A stretch of DNA of 38,010 nucleotides from Arcicella sp. (GTDB lineage: Bacteria > Bacteroidota > Bacteroidia > Cytophagales > Spirosomataceae): NCBI GenBank assembly GCA_025354645.1, contig JANXML010000177.1, positions 1-38,010 of the forward strand. The letters are read 5' to 3'. Under the pieces are notes generated by a model, which did not search any database, was not told the DNA's origin, and saw nothing but the letters and a program-made list of their open reading frames with translations. The position numbers were made by a program, and so were the translations under genes. Positions 17,819 to 26,037 of the stretch are shown here, one piece after another. The stretch's first letter is position 1; each line of letters begins with the position of its first letter.

Positions 17819-18537
17819 AAAAGACAGTTGTTTTACTGCACGGATTCGGAGAAGATTCTTCTATATGGAATGACTATGCCGCAGTTTTAGGAAAGGAATA
17901 TACCGTTATTCTTCCCGAATATTCGAGATTGAGCCATCTGAAAACAATAGAAGATTATGCTGATTTTGTCCATGAACAACTCGTGGACAAAGCAATTGAA
18001 AAATGTACCGTAATCGGGCATTCAATGGGTGGATATATTGCCTTAGCTTTTGCCGAAAAATACTCACAAATGTTGTCAGGATTTGGACTTTTTCATTCCA
18101 CTTCATTCGCTGATTCGGCAGAGAAAAAGGAAGCGAGAAATAAGATTATTGAGACGATAAAAAAGTCTGGATCGGAGGTTTTTATTCGTGCTTCAACGCC
18201 AACTTTATACGCCGAAGATTTCGTGAAAGAGAATGCTTTTATTATTGCAAAACATATTGACAATGCCTCTCAATTTCCCCCAGAGGCATTAATTGCGGGT
18301 ATGCAAGCCATCCGTGACCGTCCAGATAGACGTGCTATTTTGAAAGCTTTGCGAGTTCCCGTAATGTTTATTATTGGGGAAAAAGACAAGAGCATTTCAC
18401 CTGCCGATTCCAAGTCTCAAATCATGATGCCGAAGTTCTTTTCGTCGTCAATTTTGGATAATGTTGCTCACATGGGGATGGTGGAGGAAGCTGAACATTG
18501 TTTGGCATTTTTGGAGCGGTTTTTATTGAAATGTTAA
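17815..18537 (+). CDS. Alpha/beta hydrolase
   Basis: A 240-residue cytoplasmic alpha/beta-hydrolase fold protein. LLHGFGEDSSIW near residues 7-18 forms the oxyanion turn, GHSMGGYIAL near 68-77 holds the nucleophile serine, GEKDKSISP the likely acid and NVAHMGM the base histidine. The substrate is unknown; the sequence resembles generic esterases and BioH/MenH-like hydrolases without specific marks. The gene overlaps the globin gene by 4 bp, which ties the two together in one transcript, although no functional link between globin and hydrolase is known to me. Confidence 0.9.
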   Translation: MKKTVVLLHGFGEDSSIWNDYAAVLGKEYTVILPEYSRLSHLKTIEDYADFVHEQLVDKAIEKCTVIGHSMGGYIALAFAEKYSQMLSGFGLFHSTSFADSAEKKEARNKIIETIKKSGSEVFIRASTPTLYAEDFVKENAFIIAKHIDNASQFPPEALIAGMQAIRDRPDRRAILKALRVPVMFIIGEKDKSISPADSKSQIMMPKFFSSSILDNVAHMGMVEEAEHCLAFLERFLLKC

Positions 18538-18557
18538 TACTCCACATTACTAAATTT

Positions 18558-19184
18558 ATGTACATAGAAAAAAATAAAACCGCCCTTCAACAACTATTCA
18601 AAGGAGAAAATATTTACTTGTTGAAGGACGAATTCATTGAAAAAATGCCGTTGTCTGTGTCTCCACAGACGACCGCACAAAAAACGCCATTATCTGTGTC
18701 TCCACAGACGACCGCACAAAAAACGCCATTATCTGTGTCTCCACAGACGACCGCACAAAAAACGCCATTATCTGAGTCTCCACAGCCGACCACCGCACAG
18801 AAAGTAGTCGAATATTATCAACCAAAACAGAAAGTAATCGTTTTGGTAAATGAACTTAATGCAACCGATATTGAATTATTAGGAAAAATTTTGGGAACGG
18901 TGAAATTAGATTTACAGTCGGTGGATATTATAGAATTAGATAAAAATCTATCAGTAAATTTAAGTCAAATATTTACGCAAAAATCTGTAAATCAATTCAT
19001 TACGTTTGGAATAGATCTATCAAAAGTAGATATTGATATGAAATTAACGCCTTACCAAATTACAGAAAAACAGGGCGTTAAGTTTATTTTTTCAGATTCG
19101 TTAACGGATATTCAAAATGATATTCCAAAGAAAAAAGCACTTTGGGGAAGTTTGAAAGAGATGTTTGGGGAATTTGTTAAGTGA
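18558..19184 (+). CDS. DNA polymerase III psi (HolD)-like protein with repeat linker
   Basis: A 208-residue protein in three parts. Residues 1-29 are a short conserved head (LQQLFKGENIYLLKDEF). Residues 30-82 are a low-complexity linker of 13-residue units (TPLSVSPQTTAQK) from a DNA tandem repeat. Residues 90-208 look like the psi fold: VIVLVNELNATDIELLGKIL parallels the VMVANDLP region of E. coli HolD, FGIDLSK its RLGTD, and SLTDIQNDIPKKKALWGSLK its ALTDLRANPTARAALWQQI. Psi links the clamp loader to single-stranded-DNA-binding protein in E. coli; the assignment here rests on my eye alignment only. I start at ATG 18558; ATG 18498 would overlap the hydrolase by 40 bp and add a mismatched head. 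Confidence 0.6.
   Translation: MYIEKNKTALQQLFKGENIYLLKDEFIEKMPLSVSPQTTAQKTPLSVSPQTTAQKTPLSVSPQTTAQKTPLSESPQPTTAQKVVEYYQPKQKVIVLVNELNATDIELLGKILGTVKLDLQSVDIIELDKNLSVNLSQIFTQKSVNQFITFGIDLSKVDIDMKLTPYQITEKQGVKFIFSDSLTDIQNDIPKKKALWGSLKEMFGEFVK
18645..18803 (+). repeat. 39-bp tandem repeat in the psi-like gene
   Basis: Three 39-bp units (18645-18683, 18684-18722, 18723-18761) and a fourth of 42 bp (18762-18803) encode PLSVSPQTTAQK-type peptides. Each unit contains the hairpin TCTGTG-TCTC-CACAGA (one base altered in the fourth unit) followed by CGACCGCACA. A related hairpin lies in dnaG at 37133-37150. Confidence 0.95.
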
Positions 19185-19207
19185 TAAGTATCTGAAACAT
19201 TCAGCCT

Positions 19208-19246
19208 GAACTTATCAGTTTAAAATGCTCTTTGATAAGTTCTTTT
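19208..19246 (+). terminator. Rho-independent terminator after the psi-like gene
   Basis: GAACTTATCA (19208-19217) and TGATAAGTTC (19233-19242) are perfect 10-bp inverted arms, followed by TTTT. It lies 24 bp after the stop codon. Confidence 0.7.
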
Positions 19247-19255
19247 ACGTTAAAA

Positions 19256-19346
19256 TTAGAACAGGATTAGTAAGATTTACAAGATACGATAGGATTGGAA
19301 AAATGAAATCCTGTAATTCCTGTTAATTTTATTAATCCTGTTCTAA
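19256..19346. repeat. Imperfect palindromic element (AGAACAGGATT ends)
   Basis: TTAGAACAGGATTA at the left and AATCCTGTTCTAA at the right are inverted; the similarity continues inward (GATTTACAAGAT against ATCCTGTAATTCC on the other strand), so most of the 91 bp folds on itself. A 14-bp fragment of the end, TTAGAACAGGATTT, recurs at 19399-19412. It lies between the psi-like and FAH-family genes, which converge. Confidence 0.7.
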
Positions 19347-19398
19347 AATATTCAGATTAGATTTAATACAGTGTTTAATAAGTTTTCTTTCGCAAAAA

Positions 19399-19412
19399 TT
19401 AGAACAGGATTT
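19399..19412 (+). repeat. Isolated end fragment of the AGAACAGGATT element
   Basis: TTAGAACAGGATTT repeats the left end of the 19256-19346 element in direct orientation, with no matching right end before the FAH-family gene. Confidence 0.55.
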
Positions 19413-19431
19413 GACTTAATAACCCATCAAC

Positions 19432-20256
19432 TTATTCTACCTCATTGCTTAACGTCCCAATTCCTTCGATGGTAATATTCACAACATCTCCACTCAATAA
19501 AGTAAAGTCATTATCAGGCACAATACCCGTTCCCGTCATTAAAAATGCCCCGTTTGGGAAGGACATTTCTCTGAATAAATAATGTGCTAAATCCGCTAAT
19601 TTTCTTTTAATTCGGTTAATGGCAATACTTCCCGAAAACATTGAATTTCCACCACGTAAAATCTCAATTGAAATCTGAGTATCTAAGCTAATTTCATCTT
19701 TTGGAACATAAATGCAAGGACCAATTGCCGCTGCTTTGTCGTAGCTTTTTGCTTGGGGTAAATACAAGGGATTTTCCCCTTCAATATCTCTTGACGACAT
19801 ATCATTTCCAATCGTATAACCCACAATTTTACCGCTTGAAGTTATAAAAAGCGTTAATTCTGGCTCTGGAACGTTCCATTTTGAATCTTTACGGATACGT
19901 ACTTTCTCGCCCGTACCTACACAACGAGCGGCAGTAGATTTGAAGAATAATTCGGGACGTTCTGCCTCATATACTTTCGCATAAAAATCCGCCCCACCCG
20001 AATCTTGCGACTCTTCCATTCGTGCCTCACGACTCCGCATGTAAGTTACGCCCGAAGCCCAAATTTCTTGGTTTTCAATGGGAGCGAGAATGCCTTCACC
20101 ATTCCACGAAATTTCTTTAAGTGACTGAATATCAGTGGTTAATACGTCAAAAAGATTATCTTGATTTATATAAGCGTCCCAATTTGTGTCGTTTGAAAGA
20201 TAGAATTTTTCGGATGCTTCAATGATAATGCCTTGATTTGTTTTATATAATTTCAT
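19432..20256 (-). CDS. FAH-family enzyme resembling 2-keto-3-deoxy-arabinonate dehydratase
   Basis: The 274-residue protein belongs to the fumarylacetoacetate hydrolase superfamily. SGVTYMRSREARMEES, VYEAERPELFFKST, KWNVPEPELTLFI (with the Glu-x-Glu metal ligands) and GNDMSSRDIEGENPLYLPQ are the pattern I associate with the 2-dehydro-3-deoxy-D-arabinonate dehydratase (KdaD) subgroup, which converts KDA to 2-oxoglutarate semialdehyde in pentose oxidation. Other FAH activities such as acylpyruvate hydrolysis remain possible. No other pentose-oxidation gene adjoins it. Start ATG 20256. It is divergent from the SsuD-like gene. Confidence 0.8.
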   Translation of the reverse strand: MKLYKTNQGIIIEASEKFYLSNDTNWDAYINQDNLFDVLTTDIQSLKEISWNGEGILAPIENQEIWASGVTYMRSREARMEESQDSGGADFYAKVYEAERPELFFKSTAARCVGTGEKVRIRKDSKWNVPEPELTLFITSSGKIVGYTIGNDMSSRDIEGENPLYLPQAKSYDKAAAIGPCIYVPKDEISLDTQISIEILRGGNSMFSGSIAINRIKRKLADLAHYLFREMSFPNGAFLMTGTGIVPDNDFTLLSGDVVNITIEGIGTLSNEVE

Positions 20257-20384
20257 AGAGATTTTAATAATTTTGAAATGATGCTATAAAAATAACCTAA
20301 TTTTATAGACTATGAGTTTCAAGACGAAATTTTATTAAAAATACTCGTAAAATTTGCCTTCATATTTTATGATTTCACAATATA

Positions 20385-21554
20385 ATGAATAATACTACCT
20401 TTAAAACAGTACCCATAAGAACCGAAAAAAGAGCTTGTGAAGTTGCTTGGTTTGATGATTTATGCGGTGGAGATACGCAATTTTTAGGCACTATTGACCC
20501 AAGTCGCAGAAGCAGTTTTGCTCATTGTTCCGATATTATCAAAACCGCTGACAATCAAGGGTTTCAGAATATATTGTTGCCTACTTCATACGTTATCGGG
20601 CAGGAAGTTTTGCCTTTTGCATCGGCAATGGCAACACAGGTTAAGAATATTAATATGCTTGCCGCCATTCGCACGGGCGAAATTCATCCGCCCATGTTGG
20701 CTCGTCATTTGGCAACGCTCGACCATATTTTGGAAGGAAGATTAACCATAAATATCATCAATTCGGATTTACCAGGACTCAAAGAAGACCATGAAATGCG
20801 CTACAGACGTTGTGAGGAGGTTATTGAGATACTGAAACAGGCTTGGACTCAAGACGAAATTGATTTTCAAGGAGAAATTTATCAGTTCAAAATGAAAGCC
20901 GATCCCGTGAAACCTTATCAACAAAATGGAGGACCGTTGTTGTATTTTGGAGGAATCTCGCCTGGGTCAAAAGAAGTTTGTGCCAAATATTGTGATGTAT
21001 TTTTGATGTGGCCCGAACCCGAAGAAAGTATTTATGCCACCATGCAAGATATGTCAGAAAGGGCTTCAAAACACGGCAGAACGATAGATTTTGGCTTGCG
21101 GGTTCATGTAATTGTGCGTGAAACTGAGGAGGAAGCAATGGCATACACCAAAACAATGATGTCGAGATTTGATGCAGAATTGGCTGAAAAACTCAAACAT
21201 CGAACCCAAGATTCAACATCGGCGGGAGTGTTGCGACAAGATGAATTTAGAAAAACTGCCAATGAAGACGATTTTGTGGAACCGATGCTTTGGACGGGAA
21301 TTGGTCGGGCGAGGTCGGGTTGTGGAGCTGCCATTGTGGGTACGCCCGAACAAATTATTGAAAAATTGAACCGTTATATGGACATGGGCATCCGCTCGTT
21401 CGTGCTTTCGGGTTATCCTTTAATTGAAGAATGTGAGTTGTTTGGGCAATTAGTTTTACCAAAACTCAACACCATAAAATTATCCGTAGAACAAAACAGA
21501 ACGCCCAAAGAAACCCCAAAAACGCCTTTGACTTTTGGGGATTTGCGGGTTTGA
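20385..21554 (+). CDS. LLM-class flavin monooxygenase, alkanesulfonate-monooxygenase (SsuD)-like
   Basis: The 389-residue protein has the bacterial luciferase-like TIM barrel. It parallels SsuD along its length: WFDDLCGGDTQFLGTIDPSR at the start, FQNILLPTSY near 64, MLAAIRTGEIHPPMLARHLA near 90-109, LLYFGGISPGSKEV near 185, FGLRVHVIVRETEEEAM near 225 and SFVLSGYPLIEECELFG near the C-terminus. SsuD uses FMNH2 from a partner reductase to release sulfite from alkanesulfonates. Neither an SsuE-like reductase nor an ABC importer gene is present in the window, so the substrate is uncertain. A 26-bp inverted repeat begins 3 nt after the stop. Confidence 0.85.
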   Translation: MNNTTFKTVPIRTEKRACEVAWFDDLCGGDTQFLGTIDPSRRSSFAHCSDIIKTADNQGFQNILLPTSYVIGQEVLPFASAMATQVKNINMLAAIRTGEIHPPMLARHLATLDHILEGRLTINIINSDLPGLKEDHEMRYRRCEEVIEILKQAWTQDEIDFQGEIYQFKMKADPVKPYQQNGGPLLYFGGISPGSKEVCAKYCDVFLMWPEPEESIYATMQDMSERASKHGRTIDFGLRVHVIVRETEEEAMAYTKTMMSRFDAELAEKLKHRTQDSTSAGVLRQDEFRKTANEDDFVEPMLWTGIGRARSGCGAAIVGTPEQIIEKLNRYMDMGIRSFVLSGYPLIEECELFGQLVLPKLNTIKLSVEQNRTPKETPKTPLTFGDLRV

Positions 21555-21556
21555 AA

Positions 21557-21615
21557 GTAGGACAGGTTTCCAACCTGTCTTTGGATTAAAAAGACAGGTT
21601 GGAAACCTGTCCTAC
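21557..21615. repeat. Perfect 26-bp inverted repeat of double-palindrome units
   Basis: The left arm at 21557-21582 and the right arm at 21590-21615 are exact reverse complements around GGATTAA. Each arm is itself a small palindrome: GACAGGTT-TCC-AACCTGTC. Both arms therefore form hairpins singly or one long stem together, as in paired REP units. The element begins 3 nt after the SsuD-like stop and ends 5 nt before the phosphatase ATG, so it may end the first transcript and forms the leader of the next gene. Confidence 0.9.
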
Positions 21616-21619
21616 AAAA

Positions 21620-21946
21620 ATGCAGAAACTTCTTTTCGTATGTAGCAAAAATAAATGGCGAAGTCTAACGGCTGAAAAAATCTTTGCGAATAACGAAGAT
21701 TATTCAGTAAAATCAGCTGGTACAGAAAATGGTGCGAGAGTGAAAATAACGGCTGGTTTGATTGGTTGGGCTGATATTATTTTTGTTATGGAGAAAAAAC
21801 ACCGTTCCAGAATTCAAGATAAATTCAATGATTCAGTGCTTGATAAACCTCTTCACGTTTTGAATATTCCAGATGATTATCAATTTATGGATGAGGAATT
21901 GATTGAAATTTTAAAGGAGAAAGTTGGAGAGATTATTGATTTGTAA
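21620..21946 (+). CDS. Small low-molecular-weight protein tyrosine phosphatase-like protein
   Basis: The 108-residue protein has the P-loop Cys-Ser-Lys-Asn-Lys-Trp-Arg-Ser (C-x5-R) right after the first beta strand (KLLFVCSKNKWRSLTAE) and WADIIFVMEKKHRSRI, as in low-molecular-weight tyrosine phosphatases, with NIPDDYQFMD carrying the probable general-acid aspartate. It is shorter than classical members (about 150) and belongs to the compact subgroup common in bacteria, whose substrates are unknown. ATG 21620 is chosen over an in-frame TTG at 21599, which lies inside the inverted repeat. The TPR gene follows after 11 bp, suggesting co-transcription. Confidence 0.85.
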   Translation: MQKLLFVCSKNKWRSLTAEKIFANNEDYSVKSAGTENGARVKITAGLIGWADIIFVMEKKHRSRIQDKFNDSVLDKPLHVLNIPDDYQFMDEELIEILKEKVGEIIDL

Positions 21947-21957
21947 AATTTAAAATA

Positions 21958-23439
21958 ATGCAAAAAACCGTTCTAATATTCTTCATAATCCTAATTTCCC
22001 TAAGCCCCAAAGCCGCAGATTTTGACATGAATCCGACGATGCAAAGAGCTTATTCAGAGATAATTAAGACTAATTTGAATGTGGGTAGAACAATTTTGGA
22101 GGATGATAAAACAAATAATGGCGTAAAAGTTTACTTGAAAAGTTATGCAGATTTGATTCAACTATTAATTAATGAGGAAAAAGATTTTTACAGTCAATTC
22201 ATTGATAATCAGACCAGTAGAATTTTTTATCTTGAAAAGTTAGATAGAAAATCGCCTTATAATCGTTTTCTGCAAGCGGAAATACATATACATACTGCCT
22301 TCGTGAAATTGAAGTTTGGTTATGAGATTAAAGGTTCTTGGGAAATCATTAAAGCCTATAAATTATTAGAAGCCAATGCCAAAGAATTTCCTGATTTTCT
22401 GCCGAATCAAAAATCCTTGGGATTACTGCATATTCTGATTGGCTCAACACCCGAAAATTATCAGTGGGTCGCAACATTATTAGGGCTAAAAGGCAATATA
22501 AAACAAGGGCTTTCTGAACTTCAAAACGTTATCCAAAAAGACCAAATGTATAGTGATGAAGCTCAATTGACGGACTATCTTATTCATGCTTTTATTTTGA
22601 AATTTACGCCCAAAAAACTCGCTGATTTTCAAGCATTTATTCAACAACATTCAGACAATCAACTCTTTACTTTTTGCGGTGTTACAACGCTTATGAAAGA
22701 AGGGAAAAGTGAAGTAGCTTTAACGATTATGGAGAATAGGAAATTGGATAAAAATCAGCTACCTTTTCCATTTTTAGAATACCTTAAAGCGGAAATTTAT
22801 TTGCAAAAAGGACAGTATCAAACGGCATCAAAATTATTCCAAAGTTTTCTAACAAAATACAAAGGGTTTAATTTTTTAAAAGACACTTATTACAAACTTT
22901 TTCTTTGTTATTGGCTTAATAATGAGGAAGTTAAAGGAATTGAGTATTTAGAAAAAATTAAATCAGTTGGTGCAAATATTGTTGAATCTGATAAAGTCGC
23001 AAGTAAGTTTTCAGAAAATTACTTGAATAAAAAAACGCTCAAATCAAACGCTCAAAAAGTACTAATGAAAGCTCGATTAGCTTTTGACGGAGGGTTTTAC
23101 GACAAGGCTTTGGAGTTCTTAATATCATATTCAGAAAACAGTTTCGACCAAATGTCAGACCGTGCTGAATTCAATTATCGGAAGGGCAGAGTCTTTCAAA
23201 AATTAAATAATTCTCCAAATGCAATTATTTACTTTGACCGTGCAATAGTTTTGTCGGAGAATCAAAATTGGTCGTTTGGGGCAAGTTCTGCCTTGCAATT
23301 AGGGTATATTTATCAATTAAAAAATGAAAAAGCAAAGGCAAAAAGCTATTTTGAAAAAGCTATTTCCTATAAAAAACATGATTATAAAAATTCAATCGAC
23401 AATAAAGCAAAGGCAGCTTTAAATGAAATGGGTTTTTAG
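21958..23439 (+). CDS. Secreted TPR-like protein of unknown function
   Basis: A 493-residue protein that begins with a signal peptide (TVLIFFIILISLSPKAADF), so it is likely periplasmic or envelope-bound. The rest is helical with tetratricopeptide-like pairs, clearest at residues 240-330 and 395-490 (YRKGRVFQKLNNSPNAIIYF and LQLGYIYQLKNEKAKAKSYF). There is no catalytic motif. TPR proteins serve as scaffolds; the partner cannot be read from the sequence. It follows the phosphatase gene at 11 bp and precedes a small outer-membrane-type protein by 48 bp. Confidence 0.7.
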   Translation: MQKTVLIFFIILISLSPKAADFDMNPTMQRAYSEIIKTNLNVGRTILEDDKTNNGVKVYLKSYADLIQLLINEEKDFYSQFIDNQTSRIFYLEKLDRKSPYNRFLQAEIHIHTAFVKLKFGYEIKGSWEIIKAYKLLEANAKEFPDFLPNQKSLGLLHILIGSTPENYQWVATLLGLKGNIKQGLSELQNVIQKDQMYSDEAQLTDYLIHAFILKFTPKKLADFQAFIQQHSDNQLFTFCGVTTLMKEGKSEVALTIMENRKLDKNQLPFPFLEYLKAEIYLQKGQYQTASKLFQSFLTKYKGFNFLKDTYYKLFLCYWLNNEEVKGIEYLEKIKSVGANIVESDKVASKFSENYLNKKTLKSNAQKVLMKARLAFDGGFYDKALEFLISYSENSFDQMSDRAEFNYRKGRVFQKLNNSPNAIIYFDRAIVLSENQNWSFGASSALQLGYIYQLKNEKAKAKSYFEKAISYKKHDYKNSIDNKAKAALNEMGF

Positions 23440-23487
23440 AAATTATTACTTACTTTCGTTATTATAAACACATATCCATTAAATAAT

Positions 23488-23946
23488 ATGAAGTATTTTA
23501 AATCTATTCTTCTTATTTTATTTGTTCTTTCATTATCACAAAAGTCTAAGGCTCAGGCGATTAGTTATTATCCTTTTGGTAATGCACAACAACTTTCAAT
23601 TGCTACGAATCCAACAAAAGTAGTTTGGATGGATTTTCGATTTCAAATGAATTCTTTTATTTCTTCCTTAAATACCGAACCCGCTTTAATGGTAAATTTA
23701 GGTTATACTCGTAATGCAAATTTCTACGTGGGTGGTGGTGCAAATCTTGGAATTGTTGGAGCAATTGTAGATAATCGCAAATTGGTTAATGGCTATTTTG
23801 GCAGTTTTGGCGTTCGGGCTTATCCATTTGAAAAAGCCCCAAAAGTAAGCATCAATTTTGAGTTAAGTCCTTATGTACAGTATGACGGGGCAGCTGGGCA
23901 ATTTCGGGCGTGGTTAGGTGCAGGTTATCATTTTGGAGGAAAATAA
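23488..23946 (+). CDS. Small outer-membrane beta-barrel-like protein
   Basis: A 152-residue protein with a signal peptide (SILLILFVLSLSQKSKAQA) and alternating hydrophobic and polar strands rich in Gly, Tyr and Phe (LMVNLGYTRNANFYVGGGAN; FELSPYVQYDGAAGQF; WLGAGYHFGG). That pattern fits a small porin-like or outer-membrane barrel protein. No family is recognised with certainty. It sits 31 bp before the second SSS symporter gene in the same direction, so the two may share a transcript, possibly as outer- and inner-membrane parts of one uptake route; this is inference. Confidence 0.6.
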   Translation: MKYFKSILLILFVLSLSQKSKAQAISYYPFGNAQQLSIATNPTKVVWMDFRFQMNSFISSLNTEPALMVNLGYTRNANFYVGGGANLGIVGAIVDNRKLVNGYFGSFGVRAYPFEKAPKVSINFELSPYVQYDGAAGQFRAWLGAGYHFGGK

Positions 23947-23977
23947 GTCATTGAATATCAATTCATTATAAAAAATT

Positions 23978-25768
23978 ATGCTTCAATCACTATCCACAAT
24001 CGACCTCATTGTTGTTGTCCTTCTCATCCTTTTTTTGGTCGTTGCCAGTATGTATTCGAGTTTCAAAAAAAAGAATTCTGAGGACTATTTTATGGCGGGA
24101 CGTTCGCTGAAATGGTACTCGGTGGCGGGTTCAATTTTTGGGACAAATATTCACGCTCAACAAATTATTGGCATGATGGGCGTGGGCTATTCCATCGGTT
24201 TCGCTCAAAGTCACTACGAAATTTGGGCAATTCCTGCCATTTTGGTTTTGGCTTATATTTTCATCCCAATTTATCGAAAAAAACAGTTTTTCACCCTCTC
24301 CCAATTCCTCGAAAGTCGCTATAATTCACAGGCACGTTTGGCATACATGATTTTGATGATTGTCTTCATCATGATTCAACTAATTGGTGGATTTTATATT
24401 GGTAGCAGAACGTTGGGATTACTTTTTCAAGGCACAAGTTTTGAACTTACTTATTTGCAAGGAATAATCCTAATTGCCTCAGTAACAGCACTTTTCACAG
24501 TTTTTGGGGGCATGGAATCGGTCGTGATTGCGGATAATATTCTTACCGTTGTCATGATTCTTTCGCTCGTATTGATGGGGACACTTACGTATAGGCAACC
24601 CGAAATTAATGGGCTTTCGGGGCTTTTAAAAATAGACCATGAACAAGCCAATAAGATGCACTTGTATTTACCGACAAATCACTCTACGTTGCCTTGGTTA
24701 GGCATTTTCACAGGTTTAACCATTCTAAATTTATTTTATTGGACCACCAATCAATACCAAGTTCAACGGGTTTTAGCCGCTCAAACTGACCGTGATGCAC
24801 GTCTTGGCATTGTTGCGGCAGGTTTCTTGAAATTATTGATACCTTTCTTCTCAATTGCCATCGGAACAGCCGCTTTTTATATTTTCAAAAACCGTTTTGG
24901 CGTTGATGCCGTAAAACCTGATGATACCTTTCTGACCTTGATGAAAACCGTTGTTCCAGTCGGTTATGGCTTCGTAGGATTGATTTTGGCGGGACTAATT
25001 TGTGCCATTTTCTCCGCCATTTATTCCATGATGAATTCTGTTTCTACGATGATGGCTTTTGATGTTTTTAGAAAATATATTAACCCACAAGCCACTGATA
25101 AACAGACGGTTAGGTTTGGTCAGGGTTTTGTGATTTTAATGTGCATTTTGGCAACATTTCTCGCAAATACAACCTATGACCCATCTTCTTCAGACAATTT
25201 TTTTATTACCTTAGCCAAACAAACTTCCTACATAAAACCAGGTTTAGTAATTGTTTTTTTCTGGGGAATTTTATGGAAAAAAACCAATCCAACTGCCGCA
25301 GTAATCGTTTTAATTGGCTCGCCAATCATTGGTTTAGGGTGTGATTTTTTATACGAAAACGTGTTGGTAAATTACATTTGGGTAAAAGAAACCTTTGGAG
25401 AAAAATTTAATTTCCTTTACCGAGTTTTCTTAATTTTTATGATTGGTTCAATCTTTATTGTTATATTGAGTAAACTATTAAATACTAAAAAATATGAAGC
25501 AAGAGAGCAAGATTTGACCGTGTCGGTGAATGGAATATTTGGAGCTTTGGCAAGATTTATTGTACTACAAATGCCCATTTTTTTATTGGTAATTTTCTCA
25601 GTAATCACGCCACAATTTGGAGCATATCCAGCTTCATTGCTCACATTAGGGCTTTTTATGTGGTATTACAAAAAAGAAAATCATGATTTATCTTTCTATC
25701 AATCAGATATTTTTTATGCAGGAATCTTGACGGGAACAATGGTTTGGATTATGTATTATTTTGCTTAA
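23978..25768 (+). CDS. Sodium:solute (sugar-type) symporter, SSS family
   Basis: A 596-residue inner-membrane cotransporter with about 14 membrane segments. EDYFMAGRSLKWYSVAGSIF near residues 35-54, the TNIHAQQIIGMMGVGY block, YWTTNQYQVQRVLAAQT near 249-265 and GLILAGLICAIFSAIYSMMN near 335-354 match SGLT-type Na+/sugar symporters of Bacteroidota. The LeuT-fold Na+ site cannot be proven by eye. It is longer than the first SSS protein in the window and not closely similar to it. A strong terminator follows 32 bp after the stop. Confidence 0.88.
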   Translation: MLQSLSTIDLIVVVLLILFLVVASMYSSFKKKNSEDYFMAGRSLKWYSVAGSIFGTNIHAQQIIGMMGVGYSIGFAQSHYEIWAIPAILVLAYIFIPIYRKKQFFTLSQFLESRYNSQARLAYMILMIVFIMIQLIGGFYIGSRTLGLLFQGTSFELTYLQGIILIASVTALFTVFGGMESVVIADNILTVVMILSLVLMGTLTYRQPEINGLSGLLKIDHEQANKMHLYLPTNHSTLPWLGIFTGLTILNLFYWTTNQYQVQRVLAAQTDRDARLGIVAAGFLKLLIPFFSIAIGTAAFYIFKNRFGVDAVKPDDTFLTLMKTVVPVGYGFVGLILAGLICAIFSAIYSMMNSVSTMMAFDVFRKYINPQATDKQTVRFGQGFVILMCILATFLANTTYDPSSSDNFFITLAKQTSYIKPGLVIVFFWGILWKKTNPTAAVIVLIGSPIIGLGCDFLYENVLVNYIWVKETFGEKFNFLYRVFLIFMIGSIFIVILSKLLNTKKYEAREQDLTVSVNGIFGALARFIVLQMPIFLLVIFSVITPQFGAYPASLLTLGLFMWYYKKENHDLSFYQSDIFYAGILTGTMVWIMYYFA

Positions 25769-25800
25769 AATGTAATTCCACATTTCTGCATCGAATCTAA

Positions 25801-25841
25801 AAAAAGAGGTTATGAAACTAAAAATTTCATAACCTCTTTTT
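25801..25841. terminator. Strong terminator after the second SSS symporter
   Basis: AAAAAGAGGTTATGAAA (25801-25817) and TTTCATAACCTCTTTTT (25825-25841) are perfect 17-bp arms with a 7-nt loop. The A-run and T-run at the base make it function in either direction. Confidence 0.9.
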
Positions 25842-25979
25842 CAATTAACTCGCAGACATTGTTCCACGGTTCATATCATTTTGAGCTAAAATACTTTTAG
25901 AAGAAATGCCGAAAGCTAATAAATCAGCCTCTACTATACTGTTAATTTCTCATCATTATTATTGTGTAGATTTGAATTT

Positions 25980-26024
25980 GGTATTAGATAATCAAAAATA
26001 TAAAATATTTAATTATCTAATACC
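25980..26024 (-). terminator. Inverted repeat, probable terminator of the low-complexity gene
   Basis: GGTATTAGATAAT (25980-25992) and ATTATCTAATACC (26012-26024) are perfect 13-bp arms around an AT-only loop of 19 nt. It lies 13 bp beyond the stop of the minus-strand gene. There is no T-run, so the terminator role is tentative. Confidence 0.45.
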
Positions 26025-26037
26025 ACTCATCTAATCA

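Noticed and set aside
18498-18557. Upstream ATG for the psi-like gene
   Set aside because: It overlaps the end of the hydrolase gene by 40 bp and adds residues unlike the conserved head, while ATG 18558 is well placed.
18645-18803. CRISPR-like array
   Set aside because: Units are directly adjacent without spacers and lie in a coding frame; no cas gene is near.
25845-25943. Minus-strand frame NSIVEADLLAFGISSKS... of about 32 residues
   Set aside because: The peptide has protein-like composition but no ATG, GTG or TTG opens the frame before the first upstream stop; possibly a gene remnant, not supportable.
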